DNA of 64,000 bases from Pengzhenrongella sicca (GTDB lineage Bacteria; Actinomycetota; Actinomycetes; Actinomycetales; Cellulomonadaceae): positions 1,612,001 through 1,676,000 of the forward strand of contig NZ_CP071868.1 of the NCBI RefSeq assembly GCF_017569225.1, in the 5' to 3' direction. This document shows, piece after piece, positions 25,394-33,791 of the stretch (positions are counted from its first letter, which is position 1; the number at the start of each line of letters is the position of its first letter). The translations under genes were made by a program, and so were the position numbers. The notes beneath the pieces were generated by a model. It was given only the letters and a program-made list of their open reading frames with translations. It did not search any database and had not been told where the DNA came from.

Positions 25394-26626
25394 TCAGGCG
25401 TCGATGGGCTCGACGTCGTCGAGCGACTCCTCTTCCTGGCTCTCGTCCATCGGCGGGTCGATCGACCGCAGGCGAGAGAAGATCGCCCACGCGACCGCCA
25501 CGAGCGGGACGGAGATCACCGCGCCGAGGATCCCGGCGGCGAGGGTTCCCGCCGTCACGACCAGCGCGATGACGACCGGGTGCAGCGAGACCTGCTTGCC
25601 CATCACGAGCGGCTGCAGGACGTGGCCCTCGAACTGACCGATGAGCGCGATCCCGATCCCGACGACCGCGGCCGAGATCGGGCCGTTCGCGGCGAGCGCC
25701 ACGATCATCGCGATGACCATGGCCGCGGGCGCGCCGACCAGGGGGATGAACGCGCCGATCAGCACGAGCACCGCGAGCGGCGCGGCGAGCGGCACGCCGA
25801 TGATGGTGAGCAGGATGAACGCGAAGAATCCGTCGGTGACGGCGATGATCACGGTGCCCCGCGTGTAGCCGGAGAACGTGTACCAGCCGGCCCCGGCCGC
25901 CGTCTGCCAGGTCTCCCGCACGCGGGTGGGGAGCTGGTTGAGGAACCACGTCCACATCTCGTTTCCCCGGGCCAGGAAGAACACCGTGCAGAAGATGGCG
26001 AGCGCGAGCGCGGCGAACACCTCGACGACCGAGCCGGCGCCCTCGGCGGCACGGCCGGCGAGCTCGCCGCCGTGCTCGGTGAGCCACGTCTGTCCGTCGA
26101 TGATCCACTGGTTGATCTGGTCGTTCGTGATCGCGAAGGGCAGCGGGCCCTCGATCAGGAAGTCCTTGATGTCCTCGATGCCGCTGCCGAACTGGTCCGC
26201 GAGGTTGACCCACTGGCCCGCGACCGAGACCGCGACGTAGGTCAGCATCCCGGCGAACACCGCGATGCCCAGCAGCAGCGCGAGCGCCGTCGCGAGCGGG
26301 CGCGGCATCGCCCGGTTGAGGAGCTCGACAGCGGGCCGCAGCACCGCCGTGAACACGAGGCCGATGAATACGGCGATGAACAACAGCTGCACGCGAGAGG
26401 TCGCGTAGAAGATCACGCCGACCGCCGCGAGGATCACGAGCAGGCGCCAGGAGACGCCGGCCATCGAGCGAAGCCAGTGCGGGGCGGTCTGCTCCATGCC
26501 GAGCACCGACGGGTTGCGGCGGGCCCCGGCGACCTTGCGGGCGGCCGGATTGGCGCCGATCAGGTGCCGCGTCGAGTTCGCGGACCGCTCGGCTCCCGCC
26601 GCGAGGGAACTGTCCTGCTCCGCCAT
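25394..26626 (-). CDS. AI-2E-family (PerM/YdiK-like) transporter
   Basis: 410-residue membrane protein of the AI-2E transporter superfamily (UPF0118): about eight transmembrane helices in two blocks, with a soluble amphipathic region between them (about residues 150-230). The family signature is in the second half: GAFIPLVGAPAAMVIAMIVAL and QFEGHVLQPLVMGKQVSLHPVVIAL. The N-terminal 55 residues are cytosolic and low-complexity, and the acidic C-terminus reads MDESQEEESLDD. Members export autoinducer-2 or other small molecules, or exchange ions; the substrate here is unknown. The ATG has GAAGAGGA upstream. It is convergent with dnaE2. Confidence 0.9.
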   Translation of the reverse strand: MAEQDSSLAAGAERSANSTRHLIGANPAARKVAGARRNPSVLGMEQTAPHWLRSMAGVSWRLLVILAAVGVIFYATSRVQLLFIAVFIGLVFTAVLRPAVELLNRAMPRPLATALALLLGIAVFAGMLTYVAVSVAGQWVNLADQFGSGIEDIKDFLIEGPLPFAITNDQINQWIIDGQTWLTEHGGELAGRAAEGAGSVVEVFAALALAIFCTVFFLARGNEMWTWFLNQLPTRVRETWQTAAGAGWYTFSGYTRGTVIIAVTDGFFAFILLTIIGVPLAAPLAVLVLIGAFIPLVGAPAAMVIAMIVALAANGPISAAVVGIGIALIGQFEGHVLQPLVMGKQVSLHPVVIALVVTAGTLAAGILGAVISVPLVAVAWAIFSRLRSIDPPMDESQEEESLDDVEPIDA

Positions 26627-26761
26627 CGTGTCCTCTTCGTGCTTGTGGTCGTCATCTACCGCGCAAGTCTGTACCCCGGAGCGGATGATCGCCCCCCGGC
26701 CACACCGTGTTATCTTTTCCTCCGCACCTGCCGGGGTCTTGCACCCTGAACAGGTCCACCT

Positions 26762-26844
26762 GTCGGGGTGGCGGAATGGCAGACGCGCTAGCTTGAGGTG
26801 CTAGTGCCCTTATGGGCGTGAGGGTTCAAGTCCCTTTCCCGACA
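26762..26844 (+). tRNA. tRNA-Leu (anticodon GAG)
   Basis: The cloverleaf folds by eye: acceptor GTCGGGG with TCCCGAC, anticodon stem CTAGC/GCTAG around loop TTGAGGT (anticodon GAG), a long variable arm TGCCCTTATGGGCGT as expected for Leu, T arm GAGGG/CCCTT around TTCAAGT, and discriminator A at 26844. The CCA end is not encoded. It reads CUC and CUU codons. Confidence 0.95.
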
Positions 26845-26865
26845 CTCGTTGAGACAGCGAACGAC

Positions 26866-26902
26866 AGTGCCCCTGATCTGCGGCGACGCGGTCAGGGGCA
26901 CT
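26866..26902 (+). terminator. intrinsic terminator after tRNA-Leu
   Basis: AGTGCCCCTGA (26866-26876) and TCAGGGGCACT (26892-26902) form a perfect 11-bp stem followed by CTTGTG. It lies 21 bases after the tRNA. Confidence 0.75.
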
Positions 26903-26958
26903 CTTGTGTCGCGGCTGCAGCATCCGAGCCGCGTCACCCGGGCAGCATCACCCGAGCC

Positions 26959-27195
26959 TCACCAGGTGAGGGTGGCCACGAGCACGGCGACGATCACGAG
27001 CGCGACCGAGCCGAGTGCCGCCCACTCGATGCGGCGGTTGCGGCGGCTGAGCTGCCCCTCGTAGGCGAACTCCATCGCGAGCAGGCGCTCCTTGTGGGCG
27101 ATCTCCATCGCGAGGCGCTGCTCCTCGTGCGCGATCTCGAGCTCACGGAGTTTCACGGTGATGGCCTCGTCTGCTTCGCTCATGGGGTCAATCAT
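26959..27195 (-). CDS. small coiled-coil membrane-anchored protein
   Basis: 78-residue protein of unknown family. Residues 8-50 form a charged helix with three 11-residue units of the type EIAHEEQRLAM, EIAHKERLLAM and EFAYEGQLSRR. A basic NRRIEW precedes one C-terminal transmembrane helix (ALGSVALVIVAVLVATLTW). This looks like a tail-anchored coiled-coil protein with the coil in the cytosol. The start may be the ATG at 27195 or the one at 27183; neither has a clear ribosome-binding site. It faces the tRNA-Leu gene across a 114-bp gap. Strong codon bias and the regular repeat argue that it is real. Confidence 0.6.
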   Translation of the reverse strand: MIDPMSEADEAITVKLRELEIAHEEQRLAMEIAHKERLLAMEFAYEGQLSRRNRRIEWAALGSVALVIVAVLVATLTW

Positions 27196-27197
27196 CG

Positions 27198-27219
27198 CCC
27201 GATCCGGGAGCGGATCGGG
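27198..27219. other. perfect hairpin upstream of the small coiled-coil gene
   Basis: CCCGATCCG (27198-27206) and CGGATCGGG (27211-27219) form a 9-bp perfect stem with a GGAG loop, three bases from the upstream ATG of the minus-strand gene. It could be a leader hairpin for that gene or an operator. The wider stretch 27196-27668 holds no protein gene that I can support. Confidence 0.4.
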
Positions 27220-27247
27220 TCAGGGGAGGCCCGCGGACCGCACCAAT

Positions 27248-27276
27248 TTGGCCGGAGCGCGAGATCTTGGTATGCT
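27248..27276 (+). promoter_or_regulatory. possible promoter in a 473-bp gene-free stretch
   Basis: TTGGCC (27248-27253) and TATGCT (27271-27276) are 17 bp apart. Transcription would begin near 27283, about 385 bases before the next gene, so it would make a long leader or a separate RNA. Downstream lies a CTCAAGG...GGCCGATA segment that partly resembles flagellar-type sigma elements but with the wrong spacing. Confidence 0.35.
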
Positions 27277-27550
27277 CATGGAGCTCAAGGGATGGCCGAT
27301 AGGTCGTCTGAACGTGGCAGAGATGCTTCGTTCGAGCAAGAACTTCGGTCAGCGCGGTGGTGCCAGCATCCCGTCGTGCAGGATCGGCTCGGACATGGAA
27401 CGCGCTCCTTGTGAGGGGCGGACGGCCGTGGACCGGGTGGCACGTCACTGACAGCCCCCAACATGGCCGGGGGCGGTTCAAGCCGCGCGAGACAAGAACA
27501 AGCGGGCGCGGTGGGCAGTGGCGTAGCAGATGCTGGACATAGCTGTGACA

Positions 27551-27594
27551 ACGAAGGCTCCGATCCGCCGCAAGGCATGGGTCGGGGCCTTCGT
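27551..27594 (+). other. long stable hairpin before the GAF/SpoIIE gene
   Basis: ACGAAGGCTCCGATCC (27551-27566) pairs with GGGTCGGGGCCTTCGT (27579-27594) over 16 bp with two G-U pairs. The loop itself folds as GCC-GCAA-GGC, a GNRA tetraloop. No T-run follows. It lies 74 bases before the next start codon and may end a small RNA or cap a leader. Confidence 0.6.
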
Positions 27595-27656
27595 CATGCC
27601 CGGCCACGCGGGAACTGCCGCCCGACCAAACGCGCGTAGGTACCGGGGCGAGCGGG

Positions 27657-27662
27657 CACAAT
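27657..27662 (+). promoter_or_regulatory. -10 element for a leaderless transcript
   Basis: CACAAT, six bases, then the ATG of the GAF/SpoIIE gene at 27669. No Shine-Dalgarno sequence is present. Confidence 0.4.
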
Positions 27663-27668
27663 GGCGCC

Positions 27669-29450
27669 ATGGTGGATCAGGACACGACGACGACGCCGGC
27701 GGACTCAGCTCCACCCGTCTGGCCGCTGCCCGGCCTGGCCGCGCTGCCCGCGGCGCCGGACGAGGAGTTCGACCGGTTCGCCGCGATGGTTCGCCGACTG
27801 CTTGACGTCCCTCTCGCGCTCGTGACGCTCGTCGATCAGGGCCGCCAGGTGTTCCCGGGCGCGTCCGGCCTCGACGAGCCGCTCTCGAGCGAGCGGTGCA
27901 CGCCGCTGTCACACTCGTTCTGCCAGCACGTGGTCACGAGCGGCCGGCCGCTCGTCGTCGTCGACGCGCGCGTGGACGAGCGGGTGCGCGGCAACCTGGC
28001 CATCGCCGATCTGGGCGTGATCGCCTACGCCGGGATGCCCCTGATGGATGCGGACGGCCGGGTGGTCGGCTCGCTGTGCGCGATCGATCACGAGCCGCGC
28101 GAGTTCACCGCCCTCGAGCTGCTGAACCTCGCGGACCTCGCGGCCGCGTGCTCGTCGTCGCTGGTCCGTCGCGACGTCGAGCGGCGCTCGCGGGCCGCCG
28201 AGCGCGCCGCGATGCAGTCGACCTTGCAGACCCGCCTGCTGCTCCAGTTCAGCGAGACCATGGTGCACACCAACACCGAGGACGACGTCGTCGCGGTGGT
28301 CCGCCTCCTCGCGCACCAAGCGCTCGGCGCCGAGTACAGCGGCGTCGCCGTCAAGGGACGACGCGGGGTGCGGTACCTCAGCGCAGAGGACCTGCCGCCG
28401 GGGACGCCGGACAAGTGGCTCGTGTACGACTCGACCGCCGACCTGCCCGGCCCCCGGGTGATGCGCACCGGCACGGCGCTGCTGTACCCGGACCCCACCG
28501 CGATCTTCGCGGACTTCCCGCACCTGCGCGCCGACCCGACGTACCCCGTGGTCGGCGCGCGCGCCTACCTGCCCCTGATCGCGGGCGGCGCGTCGCTCGG
28601 CTGGCTGGGCGTGGGCTGGCAGCAGCCCCGCGTGATGGACCAGGAGTTCCGCGAGCTGCTGGCCTCGCTCGCGCGGACGACGTCGCAGGCCATGCACCGG
28701 GCGGGCCTGATGCGCGAGCGGCGCGAGGTGGCGTTCACCCTGCAGGAGGCGCTGCTGAGCACGCTTCCGGAGGTGCCCGGCCTGCACCTCGCGGCGCGCT
28801 ACTGGCCCGCGAGCACGGGGGACAAGGTCGGCGGCGACTGGTACGACGCCCTCGCCGGACCGTCGCGCACGACCCTCGTGATCGGGGACGTCGCGGGCCA
28901 CGACGTCGGCGCCGCGGCGCAGATGGGTCACCTGCGCAGCATCCTGCGCGGGTTCGCGGTCGATCGCGAGGAGCGGCCGTCGGCGCTGCTCGGCCGCCTC
29001 GACCGGGCCAACCTCGAGCTGGGCTCGGCGACGGTGGCGACCGCTCTCGTCGCCCACCTCGAGCCGCTGCCGCCGGTGGGGGACGTCGCTACCCTGACCT
29101 GGTCGAGCGCCGGCCACTACGCGCCCGTGCTGGTGCACCCGGACGGGCGCACCGAACAGCTGGGCGGCCGGCCCGACCTCCTGCTCGGCATCGACGGGAC
29201 CGCGCCCCGGGTCGATCATGTGGACAAGGTCCCGGTCGGCTCGACGCTGCTGCTGTTCACCGACGGCCTCGTCGAGCTGCGCGGCAAGCGCATCGCCGAT
29301 CGCCTGGTGACGTTCCAGGAGGCCGCGGCCAGCGTGGCCGGCGAGTCGCTCGACGTCATCCTGGACACCGTGCTCGCCGCGATGGCGCACGTGCGCGACC
29401 GGGACGACGTCGCGGTGCTCGCCGCGCGTCCCTTCCGGCCCGACGCGTAG
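27669..29450 (+). CDS. GAF-GAF-SpoIIE PP2C-type serine phosphatase
   Basis: 593-residue cytosolic signalling protein. The first GAF domain (about 25-170) has LVTLVDQGRQVFPGASGL and SHSFCQHVVTSGRPLVVVDAR. The second GAF domain (about 205-345) has YLPLIAGGASLGWLGVGW. The SpoIIE/PP2C domain (about 365-590) has the metal-binding aspartates in GGDWYDAL, IGDVAGHDVGAAAQM, LLLFTDGLVE and RDDVAVLAAR. It should dephosphorylate a serine or threonine on a partner such as an anti-sigma-factor antagonist, in response to a small ligand or light sensed by the GAF domains. No anti-sigma gene is adjacent, so the target is unknown. Confidence 0.9.
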   Translation: MVDQDTTTTPADSAPPVWPLPGLAALPAAPDEEFDRFAAMVRRLLDVPLALVTLVDQGRQVFPGASGLDEPLSSERCTPLSHSFCQHVVTSGRPLVVVDARVDERVRGNLAIADLGVIAYAGMPLMDADGRVVGSLCAIDHEPREFTALELLNLADLAAACSSSLVRRDVERRSRAAERAAMQSTLQTRLLLQFSETMVHTNTEDDVVAVVRLLAHQALGAEYSGVAVKGRRGVRYLSAEDLPPGTPDKWLVYDSTADLPGPRVMRTGTALLYPDPTAIFADFPHLRADPTYPVVGARAYLPLIAGGASLGWLGVGWQQPRVMDQEFRELLASLARTTSQAMHRAGLMRERREVAFTLQEALLSTLPEVPGLHLAARYWPASTGDKVGGDWYDALAGPSRTTLVIGDVAGHDVGAAAQMGHLRSILRGFAVDREERPSALLGRLDRANLELGSATVATALVAHLEPLPPVGDVATLTWSSAGHYAPVLVHPDGRTEQLGGRPDLLLGIDGTAPRVDHVDKVPVGSTLLLFTDGLVELRGKRIADRLVTFQEAAASVAGESLDVILDTVLAAMAHVRDRDDVAVLAARPFRPDA

Positions 29451-29454
29451 GCGC

Positions 29455-30342
29455 GTGGCGAACCGGCCGGCCGCCGAGCTCGAGGTGACGCCGGCGCTCG
29501 CCGTGCGGCTGCTGGCCGAGCAGCACCCGGATCTCGCCGGGCTGCCGGTGCGCGCCGTCGCGAGCGGGTGGGACAACGCGCTGCTGCGGCTCGGCGACGA
29601 CCTGGCGCTGCGGCTGCCGCGCCGGGAGGCGGCTGCGCATCTCGTCGGCCACGAGCAGCGGTGGCTCCCGGTGCTCGCGCCCCGCCTCGGCGTGCCGGTG
29701 CCCGTCCCCGTGCGGGTCGGGGTGCCCTCGCCGCTGTTCCCGTGGGCGTGGAGCGTCGTGCCGTGGCTGGTCGGCGAGCCGGCGATCGCCGTCGCCGCGG
29801 CCGAGCGTCGGTCGATCGCGACCGCGCTGGCCGACGTCGTCGTGCGGCTGCACGTGCCCGCGCCCGGGGGCGCGCCCGCCAACCCGTTCCGCGGCGTCCC
29901 GCTCGCCGCGCGCGACGCCGGGGTCCGGGTCCGCCTCGCCGAGGGTCGGGTGGCGGACGCTGATCGGCTCGCCCGACTCTGGGACGAGCTCGTGGCGACC
30001 CCGCCGTGGCCCGGCGCGCCGACGTGGGCGCACGGCGACCTGCATCCGGCGAACCTGCTGATCGGGGCCGACGGCGCCCTGGCCGCGGTGCTCGACTTCG
30101 GCGACCTGACGGCGGGGGACCCCGCGGTGGACCTCGCCACGGGCTGGCTGACCTTCGACGCGGTCGGTCGGCGCGCCTTCATCGACCGCGTCACGGCCAC
30201 GGCGGGCACGTCACCCGACACCTGGCGCCGCGCGCGGGGCTGGGCGCTCGTCCTCGCGCTGGCGTTCGGCGCGAACGCGGACGACGACCCGGCATTCGCC
30301 GCGCTGGGCGCCCGCGCGCTGCGCGAGGTGCTCGCCGGCTGA
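29455..30342 (+). CDS. aminoglycoside-phosphotransferase-fold kinase-like protein
   Basis: 295-residue APH/choline-kinase-family protein. The Brenner-type catalytic loop is THGDLHPANLL in variant form (WAHGDLHPANLL) near residue 193, and the metal-binding DFG region is VLDFGDLTAGDPAVDLA near 212. The N-lobe has ALRLPRREAAAHLVGHEQRW. Members phosphorylate small molecules; many chromosomal ones are not resistance genes, and nothing here indicates drug resistance. The GTG start lies five bases after the phosphatase stop, so the two are probably co-transcribed. Its stop codon lies inside a 16-bp tandem repeat. Confidence 0.85.
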   Translation: MANRPAAELEVTPALAVRLLAEQHPDLAGLPVRAVASGWDNALLRLGDDLALRLPRREAAAHLVGHEQRWLPVLAPRLGVPVPVPVRVGVPSPLFPWAWSVVPWLVGEPAIAVAAAERRSIATALADVVVRLHVPAPGGAPANPFRGVPLAARDAGVRVRLAEGRVADADRLARLWDELVATPPWPGAPTWAHGDLHPANLLIGADGALAAVLDFGDLTAGDPAVDLATGWLTFDAVGRRAFIDRVTATAGTSPDTWRRARGWALVLALAFGANADDDPAFAALGARALREVLAG

Positions 30343-30384
30343 GCGTGTGACCGGCTGAGCGTGTGACCGGCTGACCGGCTGAGC
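30335..30384. repeat. 16-bp tandem repeat between convergent genes
   Basis: CCGGCTGAGCGTGTGA occurs at 30335-30350 and 30351-30366, followed by truncated CCGGCTGA copies at 30367 and 30375. The first unit contains the stop codon of the kinase-like gene, and the array reaches to three bases from the stop of the convergent Lrp gene. Confidence 0.85.
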
Positions 30385-30386
30385 GG

Positions 30387-30902
30387 CTACGGCGTCGTGC
30401 TGCCGGCGGGCAGATGCTCGAAGATCAGGCTCGTCTCGGTCAGGGCCAGCTCGGGGCGGGAGCCCAGCTGCTCGAGCACGAAGGCGCGCAGGGTCGCCGT
30501 GTCGCGCACCGCGACGTGCAGGAGGAAGTCGTTGGCGCCGGCCAGGAAGTAGACGTCCTGCACCTCGGGGCGCGCGGCGATCTCCTGCGCGAACGCCGCG
30601 AGGGTGGCCCTGACCCCCGACTGCATGCGGACGGCGATCATCGCCTGCAGGCCCCGGCCGAGCGCGGCCGGGTCGACGTCGGCGTGGAAGCCGCGAATCA
30701 CGCCCGTCTCGCGGAGCAGTCGCACCCGCGCGAGGCAGGTCGAGGGGGCGATGCCGACGGCCGCGGCGAGCGCGTTGTTGGGCGTGCGGGCATCCCGTTC
30801 GAGCAGCCGCAGGATGCGCCGGTCCGTCTCGTCCAGGACGGGCCGAACATCCGGCGCGCCCGGCCGGCCAGCGGCAGAGTTGGGTGAATATTCACGAGGC
30901 AT
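30387..30902 (-). CDS. Lrp/AsnC-family regulator, probable ald regulator
   Basis: 171-residue regulator with an N-terminal helix-turn-helix (LDETDRRILRLLERDARTPNNALAAAVGIAPSTCLARVRLLRETGVIRG) and a C-terminal RAM ligand-binding domain (MIAVRMQSGVRATLAAFAQEIAARPEVQDVYFLAGANDFLLHVAVRD). It is divergent from alanine dehydrogenase. In mycobacteria an Lrp protein (AldR) next to ald controls it in response to alanine and other amino acids. The same role is likely here by position. The GANDFLLHV effector-loop motif is intact. Confidence 0.9.
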   Translation of the reverse strand: MPREYSPNSAAGRPGAPDVRPVLDETDRRILRLLERDARTPNNALAAAVGIAPSTCLARVRLLRETGVIRGFHADVDPAALGRGLQAMIAVRMQSGVRATLAAFAQEIAARPEVQDVYFLAGANDFLLHVAVRDTATLRAFVLEQLGSRPELALTETSLIFEHLPAGSTTP

Positions 30903-30908
30903 AGCGAA

Positions 30909-30914
30909 AGCCTA
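30909..30914 (-). promoter_or_regulatory. -10 element for a leaderless transcript
   Basis: On the minus strand TAGGCT is followed by six bases and the ATG of the Lrp gene. The 139-bp divergent region up to ald should also hold Lrp binding sites. Confidence 0.45.
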
Positions 30915-31041
30915 CCGAATATGTGATGCTCGAAACACAACAGAAACACCAGATCTTCGCCGCCGTGATGTGGGCCACGCACAATGGGAAGGACCCGCCG
31001 TCGATCACGGCCGCGGGACGCCGCGATCATGGAGTGCTGTC

Positions 31042-32157
31042 ATGCGCATCGGTATCCCGACCGAGATCAAGAACCACGAGTACCGCGTGGCCATCACCCC
31101 GGCGGGCGTGCACCAGCTCGCGGCCGCGGGGCACGACGTCCTGATCCAGCGCGGCGCTGGCGTGGGGTCGGCCATCTCCGACGACGTGTACGCCGCGGCA
31201 GGCGCCACGCTGCTCGAGACCGCCGGCGAGGTCTGGTCGGCGGCGGAGCTCGTGTGCAAGGTCAAGGAGCCGATCGCGTCGGAGTACGGCCACCTGCGCC
31301 CGGACCTGATGCTCTTCACCTACCTGCACCTGGCCGCCGACCGCGCCGGCACGGACGCGCTGCTCGCCGCCGGCACGACGTCGATCGCGTACGAGACGGT
31401 GCGGATCGCGGACGGGTCCCTGCCGCTGCTCGCGCCGATGAGCGAGGTCGCCGGTCGCCTCGCCGTCCAGGTGGGCGCGTACCACCTCATGAAGAACGAG
31501 GGCGGCGTCGGGGTGCTGCTCGGCGGCGTCCCGGGCGTGAGCCCGGCAAAGGTCGTCATCATCGGCGGCGGCGTCGCGGGCCGGCACGCGGCCGAGATCG
31601 CGGTCGGGATGCGCGCCGCCGTGACGATCCTCGACGTCTCGCTGCCGCAGCTGCGCGGCCTCGACTCCGCGTTCGGCGGCCGGGTGCGCACCCTCGCCTC
31701 GACCGGCTACACGCTCGAGCGGGAGGTCGCCGGGGCCGACCTCGTCATCGGCGCGGTGCTCGTTCCCGGCGCGCGCGCCCCGAAGCTCGTCAGCGACGAC
31801 CTCGTGGCCCGGATGCGGCCGGGCTCGGTCCTCGTCGACATCGCGGTCGACCAGGGCGGCTGCTTCGAGTCGACGCGCCCGACGACGCACGCGGAGCCGA
31901 CGTTCCGGGTCCACGACTCGGTCTTCTACTGCGTCGCGAACATGCCCGGCGCGGTTCCCGTGACCTCGACGCACGCGCTCACGAGCGCGACGCTGCCGTA
32001 CCTGACGGCGCTGGCCAACCGCGGCTGGCGCGACGCCGTCGGCGCCGACCCCGCGCTCCGGCTCGGGCTCACGACCCACGCGGGCGCGCTGTACAACGCG
32101 GCGGTCGCGCAGGCCCACGGGTACGCCGTCGCGGAGCCGGCCGCCGCCCTGGGGTGA
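31042..32157 (+). CDS. ald: alanine dehydrogenase
   Basis: 371-residue NAD-dependent enzyme that interconverts L-alanine with pyruvate and ammonia; the length is the family standard. It begins MRIGIPTEIKNHEYRVAITPAGV. Visible features are the substrate-binding lysines in VCKVKEP, catalytic His in TYLHLA, the Rossmann motif VVIIGGGVAGRHAAEIAVGM, and VDIAVDQGGCFESTRPTTH with the catalytic Asp. GGAG lies seven bases before the ATG. Next to an Lrp regulator and an amino-acid permease, it fits alanine use, or redox balance under low oxygen as in mycobacteria. Confidence 0.96.
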   Translation: MRIGIPTEIKNHEYRVAITPAGVHQLAAAGHDVLIQRGAGVGSAISDDVYAAAGATLLETAGEVWSAAELVCKVKEPIASEYGHLRPDLMLFTYLHLAADRAGTDALLAAGTTSIAYETVRIADGSLPLLAPMSEVAGRLAVQVGAYHLMKNEGGVGVLLGGVPGVSPAKVVIIGGGVAGRHAAEIAVGMRAAVTILDVSLPQLRGLDSAFGGRVRTLASTGYTLEREVAGADLVIGAVLVPGARAPKLVSDDLVARMRPGSVLVDIAVDQGGCFESTRPTTHAEPTFRVHDSVFYCVANMPGAVPVTSTHALTSATLPYLTALANRGWRDAVGADPALRLGLTTHAGALYNAAVAQAHGYAVAEPAAALG

Positions 32158-32258
32158 CGTCACCGAAGGTCAACCGGTGGACGCCCGCCTCGCCGGACCG
32201 GAGCGGGCGTTACCGTCGGGCCGGCGCAACACGACGCCTGCAAGCGACGGGGATGCGC

Positions 32259-33773
32259 ATGGCACGTAATTGGAGAGTCAAGACAGTCGAGCAGTCGATC
32301 CGGGAGACGGACGAGCCGGGTCACCAGCTCAAGCGCAACCTCCGGACCTGGGACCTGATCGTGTTCGGCGTCGGCGTGATCGTCGGCACCGGGATCTTCG
32401 TGCTCACGGGCCAGCAGGCGGCGATCAACGCCGGCCCCGCCGTCGTGCTGTCGTTCCTGATCGCGGGCATCACGTGCGCGTTCGCGGCGCTGTGCTACGC
32501 CGAGCTCGCCTCGGCGGTGCCCGTCGCGGGCAGCGCCTACACGTTCGCCTACGCGACCCTCGGCGAGGTCGTCGCCTGGATCATCGGCTGGGACCTGCTG
32601 CTCGAGCTCATGCTCGGCGCCGCCGTCGTCGCCCGCGGCTGGTCGGCCTACCTGCAGTCGCTGCTCAACCTGCCGAGCTGGATGGCGGGCGACGAGGCCT
32701 GGCCCGATCCCGCCGCGATCATCATCGTGCTCCTGCTGGCCCTGCTGCTCGTGCGCGGGTCCAAGACGGCGAGCCGGTTCACGGGCGTGCTCGTGGTGGT
32801 CAAGATCGCCGTCGTGCTGCTGGTGATCGTCGTCGGCGCGATGCACATCGACACGGCGAACTACTCGCCGTTCATCCCGCCCGCGGGACCCGCGCCGGCC
32901 GGCACCGAGGGGATCTTGCACCAGCCGATCGTGCAGGCCTTCCTCGGCCTGGAACCGACGACGTTCGGCGTGTTCGGCGTCATCGCCGCCTCGTCGGTCG
33001 TCTTCTTCGCGTTCATCGGGTTCGACATCGTGGCGACGACGGCCGAGGAGACCAAGAACCCGCAGCGCGACATGCCGCGCGGGATCCTCGGCTCGCTCGC
33101 GATCTGCACCGTGCTCTACATGGCGGTGGCCGCGGTGCTCACCGGCATGGTCCCGTATGGCGAGCTCAACACGGGTGCCCCGCTGGCCGAGGCGTTCGAC
33201 GCGATCGGGATCACCTGGGCGGCCAAGATCATCGCCCTGGGCGCCGTCGCGGGCATCACGACGGTGATCCTCGTGCTCATGCTGGGCCAGACGCGCGTGG
33301 TGTTCGCGATGGCCCGCGACCACCTGCTGCCCGCCGGCCTCGCTCGCGTGCACCCGAAGTACGGCACGCCGTGGGTCATCACCGCGATCGTCGCGACGAT
33401 CGTCGCGCTGCTGGCCGGCTTCGTCCCGCTGTCGGCGCTGTCGGAGCTCGTGAGCATCGGCACGCTGTTCGCGTTCGTCGTGGTCTGCGTCGGGGTGCTC
33501 GTCCTGCGCCGTACCCGGCCGGAGCTGCCCCGGCGGTTCCGCACCCCCTGGGTCCCCGTCGTGCCCGTGCTCGGCGTGCTCGCGTGCGGCTGGCTCATGC
33601 TCAACCTGCCGCTCGAGACCTGGCTGCGCTTCCTGATCTGGATGGTCATCGGCGTCGCGATCTACCTGCTGTACGGCCGTCGCCACAGCCGGTTCGCGGC
33701 TGGGCAGCCCGCGCGCGAGCCGGCCGTCGGCGACCAGGGCATCGCCGACGCCGTGGACCTGCCGCTCCCGTAG
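32259..33773 (+). CDS. APC-family amino-acid permease
   Basis: 504-residue permease with about 12 transmembrane helices, of the cationic amino-acid/APC type. Helix 1 has the unwound VGVIVGTGIFVLTG motif, and FFAFIGFDIVATTAEETKNPQRDMPRGI is the conserved segment between helices 6 and 7. The N-terminal RVKTVEQSIRETDEPGHQLKRNL is typical of YfnA-like and related bacterial transporters. I chose the ATG at 32259 (GACGGGG seven bases upstream); an ATG six bases earlier is too close. It lies 101 bases after ald and may supply its substrate. Specificity is not readable. Confidence 0.92.
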   Translation: MARNWRVKTVEQSIRETDEPGHQLKRNLRTWDLIVFGVGVIVGTGIFVLTGQQAAINAGPAVVLSFLIAGITCAFAALCYAELASAVPVAGSAYTFAYATLGEVVAWIIGWDLLLELMLGAAVVARGWSAYLQSLLNLPSWMAGDEAWPDPAAIIIVLLLALLLVRGSKTASRFTGVLVVVKIAVVLLVIVVGAMHIDTANYSPFIPPAGPAPAGTEGILHQPIVQAFLGLEPTTFGVFGVIAASSVVFFAFIGFDIVATTAEETKNPQRDMPRGILGSLAICTVLYMAVAAVLTGMVPYGELNTGAPLAEAFDAIGITWAAKIIALGAVAGITTVILVLMLGQTRVVFAMARDHLLPAGLARVHPKYGTPWVITAIVATIVALLAGFVPLSALSELVSIGTLFAFVVVCVGVLVLRRTRPELPRRFRTPWVPVVPVLGVLACGWLMLNLPLETWLRFLIWMVIGVAIYLLYGRRHSRFAAGQPAREPAVGDQGIADAVDLPLP

Positions 33774-33779
33774 CGGCGA

Positions 33780-33785
33780 TACCGT
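33780..33785 (+). promoter_or_regulatory. -10 element for a leaderless transcript
   Basis: TACCGT, six bases, then the ATG of the M20 peptidase gene at 33792. Confidence 0.45.
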
Positions 33786-33791
33786 GGCGGC

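Noticed and set aside
23803-25572. A 589-codon plus-strand frame running through the 18-bp repeat after dnaE2
   Set aside because: It overlaps dnaE2 out of frame, and its SRVSRV stretch is only translation of the repeat.
27284-27301. FliA/WhiG-type flagellar promoter
   Set aside because: CTCAAGG and GGCCGATA are present but only about three bases apart, far from the usual spacing near 15, and no flagellar genes are nearby.
27283-27594. tmRNA, RNase P RNA, SRP RNA or 6C RNA
   Set aside because: None of the conserved sequence blocks of these RNAs was found, and the paired C-rich loops of 6C RNA are absent.
29455-30342. Aminoglycoside resistance gene
   Set aside because: Only the general kinase motifs are present. 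Chromosomal proteins of this fold have many substrates, and no mobile context is seen.
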